From: Salvelinus alpinus
Lineage: Eukaryota > Chordata > Actinopteri > Salmoniformes > Salmonidae
Assembly: GCF_045679555.1 (NCBI RefSeq)
Contig: NC_092099.1
Location: 11,776,576 to 11,840,575, forward strand
DNA: 64,000 bases
Direction of reading: 5' to 3'
Shown here one piece after another: positions 1-46,517 of this stretch. Each line of letters begins with the position of its first letter. Position 1 is the stretch's first letter. The notes under the pieces are model-generated. The model was not told the DNA's origin, searched no databases, and was given only the letters and a program-made list of their open reading frames with translations. A program made the position numbers and the translations under genes.

Positions 1-591
1 TCTAAAAGGCTAAACTGATCTAGATCAGCACCCCTACTCTGAGACGCTTGATACATCCAGCCCCAGATGTCTTCTCAAAGATGCAAAGGATAAAGAAACA
101 CGTTTAATCTGTGATTGATGTATCAGATATTTCCCAGAGGACTACCCCAATAGAGCACATCATATGCATGTAATTATTTCTCAATATGATGCTTATTACT
201 TGTACTTTTGTAGTTCTGCTATTAGTCCCCGAAGCCCTATAATTTGTAATATATTCAAATTTTATGACTTTGGCTTTGAAAAGTCTGCAGTGCTAAAATT
301 AGGGGAATGGCCAATGAATGTTATTTTGATCAATTTAAATTTGACGTTTTTGAAAATATAAACACGCGTTTTGTTTTTGCTAAATTGAGAATGCGCTCAA
401 TTCATGAGATAGGGAAAATGCTTATTTTTTTCAGAATGAGTATTTGACTGTTTGCTAAAGTCCTGAAATGTCTCTCGTGAGTACTTTGAGCCTCTTTGAA
501 GCAGTGCTACTTTAAGATAATAGCTATTTAGGGCTCCGATGTAGCATTTAAGGAAACATCTGCTCTCTCTGTTCCAGCATGCATTTTGTCT

Positions 592-695
592 TTGTCCCAA
601 ATGGCACCCTATTTCCTTAAGTAGTGCACTACTTTTGACCATGGCCCTGATCAAAAGCAGCGCACTATATAAGCAATTGGGGACCATTTGGGATG
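592..695. repeat. Palindromic MITE, copy 1
   Basis: Left arm tcccaaatggcaccctatt and right arm accatttgggatg flank an inner inverted pair around 'tagtgcactacttttgacca'. Full two-armed copy. Confidence 0.75.
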
Positions 696-799
696 AAATC
701 CTTGTCTATCAGCACACACCGGACTTCAAGGTGGAGGTTCAGCTATTTGTTTCGCTGGGGTAAACATCTGAAATACCATCATTTTCCCAGGGGCACACT

Positions 800-1113
800 C
801 CAACATTCAAACATCATTTACAAACAAAGCAGTGTGTTTAGTGAGTCCGTCAGATCAGAGGCAGTAGGAATGACCAGGGATGTTTGGTTGATAAGTGTGT
901 GAAATAGACTATTTTCCTGTCCTGCTAAGCATTCAAAATGTAACGAGTACTTTTGGGTGTCAAGGAAAATGTATGGAATAAAAAGTACACTATTTTCTTA
1001 AGGAATGTAGTGAAGTAAAAGTTGTCAAATTGAAATGGTAAAGTACAGATACCCCAAAAAACTACTTAAGTAGTACTTTAAAGTATTTTTACTTAAGTAA
1101 ATTACACCACTGG
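800..1113 (-). repeat. Truncated copy of a hAT-type MITE
   Basis: It shares long stretches with 45190-45462, including 'agatcagaggcagtag' and the terminus 'actacttaagtagtac...tttttacttaag...ttacaccactg'. The 5' half is missing. The same family is complete at 44933-45462. Confidence 0.6.
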
Positions 1114-1160
1114 TCAAAGGTAGTGCACTATAAAGAGAATATGGTGCCATTTGGAATGCT
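1111..1160. repeat. Palindromic MITE, copy 2 (half)
   Basis: One arm only: ggtcaaaggtagtgcacta through ggtgccatttggaatg. It abuts the end of the truncated hAT-type MITE. Confidence 0.7.
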
Positions 1161-1882
1161 GGCTGAGGCAGCAGTGAAGCAGGGCTGTTTAAGCAACAGT
1201 GCTGATGGAAACATGCTGGAGATGCCTTGGATCTCCCTCTGGCATGCTGGATATGCATACAGACAGTGGGCTGTGTTTATGACAAGCCTGCCTCCCTGTC
1301 TGTTGGGTCCTGAAGTCCACAGGGTTAGAACCATTTCGGTTTATGAACTTGGGGGGGAGGGAGGGGGGTTGACTACGTAAAACCAAACGCCATACATGGT
1401 GTGCATGAATCAAGGAGCGAGGGCCAAAAAGTTCCCGTTGGTCTCTCGTTCTCGCTCTCCCTCTCTCTCTTGTTCTCTCTCACAGCGATGCTGGCCTGTT
1501 TTGGTGCCCAGACTACCACGCTGTAACAGCATGAAGCGAACCCATGCACATGCGCAGATACTGTGTATGACTGTGTGAGAGCGAGGTCTTGAGTCTCGCT
1601 CATCTTAATATCTGCGGTGCTGTTCGTTGCAACGTAATTTAGCTGAGTCTACCTTTAATGGACTAAAGTGTAGTGATGAGTCAAGTAATTTGATTTTGGA
1701 CTCCCAAAGACCTTGGCAGGAACATTGTCCCTATGGTCGTCTTTAATGAGATTATTCTAGTGTTTTCAGGGAATGTTCCTTGCATGTTTGCCAAGAACAT
1801 CACAATATGGGGAGCTGACTACGTAGAACCAAACACAATACATGCTGGTAATGTTCAGGATGTGTCTAGTATTCATGGTTTG

Positions 1883-2008
1883 CATTCCAAATGGCACCAT
1901 ATTCCCTATGTAGTACAGTACTTTTTAAAAGGGCCCATAGGGCTCTGGTCAAAGGTAGTGCCCGCTATAGTGCACTAAATAGGAAAAACGATGCCATTTG
2001 GGATGCAG
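1883..2008. repeat. Palindromic MITE, copy 3
   Basis: Both arms are present: ttccaaatggcaccatattc and gatgccatttgggatgc. Confidence 0.75.
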
Positions 2009-2494
2009 ACCCCATCAGAGATGGTGGAGAAAGAATGACACCCCACTCCCTTATTTTTTTCTTACACAGATGGAACCTTGACCATTTTTTCCCAATGGTA
2101 AACTGCCTAAGTTAATTTATCCACCATATTTTATAGCGTTGCTTTGTGCTCCAGATGGCAAGTCCATATGAGGATCAGGTGTACTCGTGACGTTCTGCTC
2201 CATAGCTTCTGGAAGTGTTCAGACAGTGGCTGCTGTAGCACCTATATATGCTTGGCTACCAATGTCATTAAGAACATAAACAGTTTTCCACAGATTCTTT
2301 GGTATGGGTTCTTCAGTATTTTAGGTTTCAGATATCCTGCGGTAGACTGCCAGACAGCTCATTTCCTGATGTAGGAGAGCTGTTGCTCTCTCCCAGAAGG
2401 TTATCTTTTTCTGAACGAGCAGAGACTCCCAAGAGACGCACAGGGAGTTTGTTAACCCCAGCATGTTCCTCATTGTTTTTCTAAATCACCATGA

Positions 2495-2581
2495 CTGTCC
2501 CAAATGGCTCCCTATGTAGTCCACTACTTTTGACCATGGGTCATAAGTAGTCCACTATATGGGGTGCTATTTGGGATGTAT
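2495..2581. repeat. Palindromic MITE, copy 4
   Basis: tcccaaatggctccctatg and ggtgctatttgggatg arms around 'agtccactacttttgacc'. Confidence 0.75.
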
Positions 2582-3177
2582 TTTAAGAGATCTACTCCAG
2601 CCTCTATATTTAGTACTCTAGGAATCCATGTTGAGGTAATATTTATTTACATGACTGTGAAGGAAAGACCTTCACTTGGAGTAGACTCTCTTAATATAGC
2701 ATATTTAACTGTGAAGCAAGTAATGTTATGTCTTTGACTGGAATGGAATGGAAAATGAACAGAAAGACAAACTCCCAATAGCCTGCACTGATTGACGTTT
2801 GCACACACCCAACTGCTAATTGTCTTGTTAATAGGTTGTTGGTTGTTTAATTTCACACTGGCGGACTGACATTATTAGCTAATGATATTAGCTGATGAAT
2901 GAATGTCTTTTTAACCTGTGTCAGAAGTGTTTGGAGAGTCCTCCAAGCAAGGTAATGTTTTTGCTGCTAATGGTTTTTACTTGCTCTGCAGTTTTAAAAT
3001 AAATGAAGTATTTTTTTTACCTCTATCTGTTGTTTTAAGCCTTTTGACTGTTAGAGTAGGCCAGCTCTCTCACGATGACCGTCAACTGTCGCTGGTTCCC
3101 TTGGCTTAGTGTGCTGTTCAGTGAGTTACTCATGTTCCTGTTCTGTAAAAAGTAACCCTGCAAATGTTACATTTCAG

Positions 3178-38271
<35,094 letters not shown>

Positions 38272-39760
38272 GTGGTACAACCAGTACAAAACAAACCGAT
38301 ATCCCCTGTTTTTAGCTTTTACTATCTTTTTAATAGCTGTGTTGGTAATACACTCCCCTTCTCCGACACACTCTGAAATGGGGGGGGGGATGGGCTTCAT
38401 TACCTTTTGCTATGATTATGCACTTTCCTACTTATCAGTTATAGTAGATATCAGATGTTGATATTTATAACATTACCTTGGCATTAACCGCATTCCAGCT
38501 GTTTGTGTGTGATCCATTTATTTGATTTGCTCAATTTACAGTATCTACGGTTTTCTCCCATCAACCAAACAAACCCGAAGTCAGTGGCGTGTTTGTGGGT
38601 TGTTCCACCAATTCGGTGCCTTTTGAGAAGTGTAACTTGGTCAACATTTTTTTATTTATTTCACCAAATGTTAACTTTGTCATAGAGTGCACATGTTCAA
38701 CTTAATAACAAACACATTTGTCTAAGTGTGTAAGTGCCAAATAATGTAACACGGTTGACAATTTCATCTTATATCGGCCATGAATCCCCTAGTGACGGGG
38801 GAATGGAAGTTTGTGTGCAACAGGGAGTGGCAATTGAATGCAAGCTTCACAAAAACATGTTTAATTGCTAAAACATTTCTAGCCTGTCTTATCTATGCGT
38901 AACAGAGTTGATGTGTTATGGCTGACCCACTCAGTTTTCCACCACAGGAGTAGAAAGCAGCTCCCCTGCTTTTACACTATGATTTGATTGTTAGATGTTT
39001 AATGTTTCTTTTGAAAAGAATATTTCAACATGTATCGTTTCACCATTATTTGAACGAGTTCAGTTCACGTAACAAGGTTGACCTTTAAAATGAGGGACAG
39101 ACATATGAGTCACTAATCACATTAAATAAATGATCATCTTCACAAATGGCTTTGTCAAAGCTGCAAAATAACAAGGGCTTTACAATGATGGTGAAATGTT
39201 GGTGTTAAGTGGGTTCAACTGTTCCTAGAAGTCAGAGGGTGCACATCATGGTGCATGTCAACATGCAGAATTTAGCCACTTTAGCAAGTCATTATTTATA
39301 TTAAAAATCCGTGATTTGAATTGTCCATGTGGTCTGATAAAGGGCACTTCATTTAATATAACACAAGGGTCAATTCCATATTGGTGACCAATTTCTGCTT
39401 ATATAAAAAGGCACTAATTTTGTGGAATGACCCTTGTGTTTTATCAGCATTATGGTATTTGCAATTACCTGGGCTTTTAGAAGGTTTTTTTAAAGTTATT
39501 TAAGCACAGTCTTGTTATCATATTTGAGCATCAGTTTTGTGATCTTCCTTGCAAGCACGTGTCCACCATATTACACATTTGCAATACTAAACAGACCAGT
39601 GAATTATCACACACAGATTTTTATTTTGTATTCGATGTGTGTAGATTATATTTCTTCAATTTTTATAAATGTATCAGTATGAGAGATTACATGTAATGAG
39701 AACACTACAAGTGTAGTTGCTCACGGTTACAAAATAAATTATCACAAAATCAAGCTGGTT
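38272..39760 (+). other. mylk: Probable mylk 3' untranslated region
   Basis: AT-rich, repeat-poor sequence with no open frame of note directly follows the stop. AATAAA hexamers lie at about 39125-39130 and 39733-39738. The second gives a 3' UTR near 1.5 kb. The exact cleavage site needs transcript data. Confidence 0.5.
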
Positions 39761-39889
39761 GTATTTCGTGATTGGGATGAGTTTCCTGTAGTGTTAGAAG
39801 CATGGGGAAATAATGTCTAGATTGTTTATTTGTCAGTTAAAAAAGAAAAACAAACAGTAAAAAAAAGACCATGACCGGGATTGCTCAAT

Positions 39890-40315
39890 TCATTGACTTA
39901 TTTCTATAACTTCCTTAACTGAAGAGACTAATATGTACACTATAAATACTAGAACTGCACAACTATGAAACTTGGCTTCAGATACCCTCACCTCTGGGGA
40001 TAAAGCTATTCTCAAAACGATAAGCCAGTCATCCAAAACCATAATTGACGGCTCTACACTCAGGTGCTCCTGCCAAAAGTCTTTGAGGAGCTCAAACCCC
40101 AGGACAACCCCTCTGGTTCTAGACTGAGACCAACTTCCTTCACTAGGCCCAGGGTCACAAGGAACAAGCTCCATTATGTAGGCAATAATGAGACTTGTAG
40201 CAACCACCACCAGGGACAAGTGAACATCAACAACAACTTCAAAAAACTCACCAGGAACATCGTCCACGTTCCCTAACGCCTCTTCCTCCAGCCCTGAGCA
40301 CTCGCTGGAGGGGAA
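39890..40315 (-). other. Minus-strand open frame of unknown standing
   Basis: A minus-strand frame of about 142 codons opens after TAA-CAG (AG acceptor-like at 40316-40317). It reads SSECSGLEEEALGNVDDVPG, two hydrophobic stretches (SLVVVATSLIIAYI and CAVLVFIVYILVSS) and a TGA at 39890. An AATAAA on the same strand lies about 60 bases beyond (39826-39831). I recognise no family. An open frame of this length can arise by chance in 64 kb, so it is listed as a candidate exon only. Confidence 0.22.
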
Positions 40316-40319
40316 CTGT

Positions 40320-41017
40320 TAGCCATTGCCGCCTCACTCTGACTTTGAGAACAATCTCTACCTTCTCCAGAGCATTAGTGTTCCTCGAGTATTATCAATG
40401 GGGAAACACTAACTGTATTCTCCTCCTCTATATGGTCATTTTCACAATTTCATAAATGAATAGAATGCAACAACTCAACTTTAGATCATTGGAACACATT
40501 CCCCAAAAGCCACAAAATACCCCTGAACGGATTTCTGCAAATATGTAAGTATCACGTGAGTCCTCTTACATTTGGGATCGTCACAGTTCGATTGATCAAA
40601 CAACCATGAAAAGGCAGGCTATCGCTCCCTCAGTTGCCTATGCACATCAACAACTAATGCTAGCCAGAGCGAAATGCGCTAAAATCTAACGAAGGAACAC
40701 TAGATAAACCCTCTCAAACTTTTTCAGCTAGTTGGCCGTCAAAATGGAGATATTACGAGATATGCTAACTGTGGATAACAGTCGTTCAAGTTCATAGCTA
40801 GCTAGCAAAGCAATACACATTTCTTGCTAGTCAACCAAATGACAAGTGCATCTCCAGCTGTAGCCACTGAAAAACAATATGAGGGGGAAAAGTCAGTCAC
40901 TCACCCACTCCTCCAATGACATGACATGCTCCCAGCAGCTAACTAGCTTGCTAACATTAGACAGTGTTTTTAACATGCTAAATAAATAGGTGGTGCCAGA
41001 AATATATACGCTAGCCC
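40320..41017. other. Intergenic, unassigned
   Basis: AT-rich sequence between the mylk 3' end and the first hAT element. No feature was recognised. Confidence 0.35.
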
Positions 41018-42730
41018 AGGGGTGTCAAACTCAATCAGCACACGGGCCGTATTGAAAATATGGGGCACTCAAAATCTTTTGTAGTCGAGTAGCCAGTCTA
41101 GCCTACTGCTCAAATGTTGCTGTAATAGGCCTACATGTTTCTCATTTGTATGGTGTTTTGCTTCAGATTTAGTTTTTAGGTTATTCATATGTCAAGCTTT
41201 AGAAATTGAAGCCAGACTGCAACATTTTAGTAGCCTAGCTAGGACTGTGGCACTGTCGTGTCCAAAAGTTTTGAGAATGACACAAATTAATTTTCACAAG
41301 GTCTGCTGCCTCAGTTTGTATGATGGCAATTTGCATATACTCCAGAATGTTATGAAGAGTGATCAGATGAATTGCAATTAATTGCAAAGTCCCTCTTTGC
41401 CATGCAAATGAACTGAATCCCCCCTAAAAACATTTCCACTGCATTTCAGCCCTGCCACAAAAGGACCAGCTGACATAGGTGATTCTCTCGTTAACACAGG
41501 TGTGAGTGTGGACGAGGACAAGGCTGGAGATCACTCTGTCATGCTAATTGAGTTCGAATAACAGACTGGAAGCTTCAAAAGGAGGGTGGTGCTTGGAATC
41601 ATTGTTATTCCTCTGTCAACCATGGTTACCTGCAAGGAAACACGTGCCGTCATTGCTTTGGACAAAAAGGGCTTCACAGGCAAGGATATTGCTGCCAGTA
41701 AGATTGCACCTAAGGTCAGCAAAGTAGCCACTTCTCTCCAGGAAAAACATCAGGGACAGACTGATATTCTGCAAAAGGTACAGGGATTGGACTGTTGAGG
41801 ACTGGGGTAAAGTCATTTTCTCTGAATCCCTTTTCCGATTGTTTGGGGCATCCGGAAAAAAGCTTGTCTGGAGAAGACAAGGTGAGCGCTACCATCAGTC
41901 CTGTGTCATGCCAACAGTAAAGCATCCTGAGACCATTCATGTGTGGGGTTGGAGTGGGCTCACTCTATTTTGCCTAAGAACACAGCCATGAATAAAGAAT
42001 GGTTCCAACACATCCTCCGAGAGCAACTTCTCCCAACCATTCAGGAACAGTTTGGTGACGAACAATGCCTTTTCCAGCATGATGGAGCACCTTGCCATAA
42101 GGCAAAAGTGATAACTAAGTGGCTCGGGGAACAAAACATCGATATTTTGGGTCCATGGCCAGGAAACTCCCCAGACCTTAATCCCGTTGAGAACGTGTGG
42201 TCAATCCTCAAGAGGCGGGTGGACAAACAAAACCCCACAAATTCTGACAAACTCCAAGCATTGATTATGCAAGAATGGGCTGCCATCAGTCAGGATGTGG
42301 CCCAGAAGTTAATTGACAGCATGCCAGGGCGGATTGCAGAGGTCTTGCAAAAGAAGGGTCAACACTGCAAATATTGACTCTTTGCATCAACTTCATGTAA
42401 TTGTCAATAAAAGCCTTTGACACTTATGAAATGCTTGTAATTATACTTCAGTATTCTATAGTAACATCTGACAAAATATCTTAAGACACTGAAGCAGCAA
42501 ACTTTGTGGAAATTAATATTTGTGTCATTCTCAAAACTTTTGGCCACGACTACACTTTCCCTCCACTGCACGTTGTAAATGGGACAAATGAAAGCAGCGC
42601 AATTGAAGTTGATTTCACCAATGCAAGAACATCGGGCTGTAATTTTATGAAGTAGATAACGCAACTGTTGACTAATTTTATATTCGCTTGTTTGTCCAAT
42701 TTGGTTCAAGGGCCTTGTGTTTGATACCTG
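41018..42730. mobile_element. hAT element remnant split by Tc1 E
   Basis: The left terminus 'caggggtgtcaaactcaatc' (41018) and right terminus 'gggccttgtgtttgatacctg' (to 42730) are inverted. The hAT body is only about 410 bases once the inserted Tc1 is removed, so it is non-autonomous. The 8 bases left of it (cgctagcc) again contain CTAG; a clean right duplicate was not seen. Confidence 0.65.
41255..42550 (+). mobile_element. Tc1-like transposon E, nearly complete, inside the hAT
   Basis: Termini gtcgtgtccaaaagttttga and tcaaaacttttggccacgac are inverted. The transposase is in + orientation over two frames: 41586-41798 (N-terminal HTH part, IALDKKGFTGKDIAASKI) and 41943-42377 (144 codons) with FQHDGAPCHKAKVI (second Asp) and NSPDLNPVENVWSILK (Glu). 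A frameshift near 41800 separates the halves. The last codons and an AATAAA follow. Confidence 0.88.
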
Positions 42731-44932
42731 ATACCTATTATGACTGATTTGTAATCTTTGCCCATGCTAGTTTGATTGTATTGACATTTATTTTTGTATT
42801 TATTTAACCTTTATTTAACTAAGCAAGTCAGTTAAGAACAAATTCTTATTTTCAATGACGGCCTACACTGGCCAAACCCGGACGACACTGGGCCAATTGT
42901 GCCTGCACTATGGGACTCCCAATCACGGCCGGTTGTGATACAGCTTTAGTTACAGTAGTCCATTTTAGTTCAAGATATTGAGTCATTGAAACTGGAACAG
43001 TGCATCCCAAATGGGTGGAGACAGCAAACAATGTACCAGGCCAGCTGTGATTTACAACTTCATAGCAATATTTTTTGGACTACCAAGAAATTTGTGAATT
43101 ATATTAATCATGCATTGAACTGCATCCATCCATTCTGCCAACAATGCCTTACTGTACGCCATGGAATTTTGAGTCAAATAGGTTCTATTTTTAAAACCAC
43201 TTATGAAGTCAGTTTTGCAGCATATACTAGGAATTTGATCTTTTTTACTGCTATTATGATTGTGTGTTTCATATCTGCAACGTAGTTCCAACACTGTCAG
43301 TTCCACTTTAACAGAAGAAAACACTACATGCTGCATCAACTGTCGACAGCTCCTCAACAACAGGAAGCGACAACTCCGGTGGATCTGGCTTTCCCCGCAA
43401 CCTCTCTTCTTCAAGCCCCTGATTCTCATCACAAGATACAGCCGCGTCAACCGAAAAAAGTCTTCCAGCGGATCCTCACTAATCTCACAACATGACTGGG
43501 AAGAATCTCCTCCCTCTCACAGCTCAGTGAGAAATGTCAGCTAAATCAGCACCTGACAACCAAACAACCTCGTTGTCAGGCTGCGGAGGAACCACAACCT
43601 CCCCTACTCTGGTAAAGAACATGTCAGCTAAAGGACCAAAATAATCACTGACAAGTTCTGAATACAACTGATCACTTGGGGGAGGGAGCCAAATACTTTC
43701 TCAAACCACCAAGATAACCTAGTTCCTCAGTGTCACTCAACCCAACAAAGAACGTCCCCTAAATTGACACCGGAATCAACCTCAGCCTGCAGAGGGTACA
43801 CTATATCACATATATCTGCCCAGGTCGTCTCTGCTCTTCCTCATTCGGGAGTACCATTTCCTCCCAAGTCCCCACACAAAACATCCTACTCCCTATCTGG
43901 TTTTCCATCGGCACTCCTGAACATGAGTAACTTCACAACCTATGTGTAGTTCTATTAGTTAGCTACACTGCTACATTTCAACAAAAAAATGGTATTAAAG
44001 GTCCAGTGCAGTCAAACATGTTTTTCCTGTGTTATATATATATTTCCACACTATGCGTTTGGAATAATATTGTGAAATTTTGAGAATTATTTTGCCCTTT
44101 TACTGTAAGAGCTGTTTGAAAAAGCTGCATGACATTTCTGCCTGTTTTAGTGGGATGGAGTTTTGGTCTGCTTGTGACCAGGCAGTAAATTAGTTAAAAG
44201 ATCCATAAGAAAGAGTTCCAAACCAAATTCTTGCTTGAGAAATTGATCTTTGCTAAGAAGCTGTTTTTTTGTTTCTTTTTGACCATTTTAATTTAAAACA
44301 ATCACTAAGTTACCGAACCACACCGGTTTACAATCACAAATGCTAACGCGTTACATTTATCCCGGACGAACCCCCACTTGTTACGAAGCTGATTAAGACA
44401 ACTTACCGTTCACACTGTTTGTTTTAAGTCTATAGGTGTCCTAGGTTTGCCTAATGGTTCTGTAACCTGAGTTAATGCGTGGACGTATGAGTATGCGGAC
44501 TGTGTTGTGTGCATGTGCCCCCAGGAGACAGCAACCGTATCCGTATCACCAACCACATCTACATGCGCACAGTATTCTGGATAATAGCTCATATCTCGGG
44601 TTAAGGTCTTATTCAGGATAAGCTGTTTACATGCATCTTTGATATCCCGCTCATGAGTAACCATGAATAAATGGAATATTCTTTATTTGCCCAGGGACGG
44701 TGGAACGATTGTTTTTACATGTACAAAAAAAATATAAATACATATTTCTCCTTATTTTCGGCTACCTACATGAGATTCCTATTATGTATAAAAGAGTGAG
44801 ATTATTTTATTTGTGAAATGGCAGCCGAGCATTGATTGTGTCACCAGAATAAGATCCTCAGTATTTATTGGAAAGCAGCATCAACCTCATAACTGTGTAC
44901 TTTCACCACCCTGTGCAGTTCATAGTGTTTGA
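42731..44932. other. Intergenic with repeat fragments and weak coding traces
   Basis: At 42790-42950 there is a common salmonid repeat ('cctttatttaactaagcaag', 'ccaattgtgcctgcac'). At 43290-43750 the minus strand shows coding-like stretches in shifted frames (see findings). About 44690-44930 resembles 19590-19760, part of an older repeat. Confidence 0.4.
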
Positions 44933-45462
44933 AAAAGTACTCAATTATCATACTTGAGTAAAATTAAAAGTGAAAGTTACCCACTAAAATACTGCTTGAG
45001 TAAAAGTCTAAAAGTATCTGGTTTTAAATGTACTTAAATAAAGTGGTATAAAAAGTACTCAAATGTCATACTTGAGTAAAGGTAAATGCTATATATCAAA
45101 TTCCTTATATTAAGCAAACCAGATGGCACGATTTTTGTATAATTTTTTTATTACGGACAGACGGGCACACTCAAACACTCAGACATAATTTGCAAACAGT
45201 TTTTCTGTTTCGTGAGTCTGCAAGATCAGAGGCAGTAGGGATGACAGGTGCCATAATTCTGTCTTGCTTTAGCATTCTAAATGTAATTGAGTACTCTTAG
45301 GTGTCAGGGAAAATGTAAGGAGTAAAAAGGATATTATTTTCTTTAGGAATGTAGTGGAGTAAAAGTTGTCTAAAATATAAATAGTAAAGTACAGATACTA
45401 AAAAAAAAAAACTACTTAAGTAGTACTTAAAAGTATTTTTACTTAAGGACTTTACACCACTG
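44933..45462. mobile_element. hAT-type MITE, complete
   Basis: It is flanked by a perfect 8-bp duplication GCAGTTCA (44925-44932 and 45463-45470). The right end reads 'aaggactttacaccactg', and 'agtactacttaagt'-type inner repeats occur near both ends. No coding frame. A truncated relative is at 800-1113. Confidence 0.8.
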
Positions 45463-46517
45463 GCAGTTCATGACTCAATTCATCTGTAGCCTAATAAACT
45501 GCATGCTTTCCTGAGACATAGTGGGAGGACCACACAACATATCATTGCATGACTCCAATTTTACATTGATATGATGGTTGTAAGGACTCCAGCAATATTT
45601 GTGCATAAAGACGTTTCCACCACCATTTCTCGCATGATACATTTTACAGACACAAAAAAATCCCACGTTGTCTGGCGTATTTTGTTTTGTCAACATTTGG
45701 AAAGTTTACTGACTTTTGCTGGCCTGTTGTGAATTTTTATTTCATCCGACATGTACTTTTAAAATCTGGTTGTCAGCTTTTATGTAGCTGAAAAAGTTGC
45801 ACGTTAAGGCTACAGAACATGGTCCCTAAGCCTGTATTTTCTCAAGATGAAGGAAATAAATAAGTAATTTCTCCAATCCTGTTCCAGAGACAAAATTAAC
45901 ATTTGGTCTATCATTTTACTGCAATAAACACTTAATTATGCAGGAGTTAATATTATAATAAGCTACATGTGAGGCCTACAGTCAGTGTCCAGACTTCAGT
46001 TACTATTCCAACTATTACCATCTGAACTTCAAAAGTGAAAACTATGCAAAACTGAGCCTGCCCAGACTGTGAAAAACAACCGTAAACTGGATAAGATGTT
46101 TACATGCTACAGTATCCCGTCTAAGATCAACATATCCCAGGTGTCTTATTCAGGTTTCTCAAAACTGGGATAGGAGCTTTTTAAGGTTATTCTAAATGGT
46201 ATATGTTTATTTGAGTCAAAAATATATGTAACTTGAGTATGCCAAATAATAATGGTGCTGGTGTTGTGTATGTAAACGTGGTCACTGTCCGGCCGAGAGG
46301 CTTCTAGCCACCTCATCACTGAATGCCAATCGTCCTGATTGCCAACACCTGCGTCCTTATCAAGGCTTGGCAGCACGGCACCTGGACCCGGCTACCCCCT
46401 AGGGAGGAGGTGTGGGAGGGAGTGCTAGTGTCTAATGGTGTGATAACACTAACATACCCACCCATATCGTGGTGTTTATAAACATGTGCTGTAATACTGT
46501 AGTTATAGAGCACTTAC

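Larger units (their letters stand above)
1..3177 (+). other. mylk intron upstream of the first visible exon
   Basis: No exon is recognised here. It holds four palindromic MITE copies, a 5'-truncated hAT-type MITE (about 800-1113), a TC-rich stretch (about 1440-1485) and a short salmonid repeat fragment at 1-60 that recurs at about 22655-22770. Confidence 0.5.
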
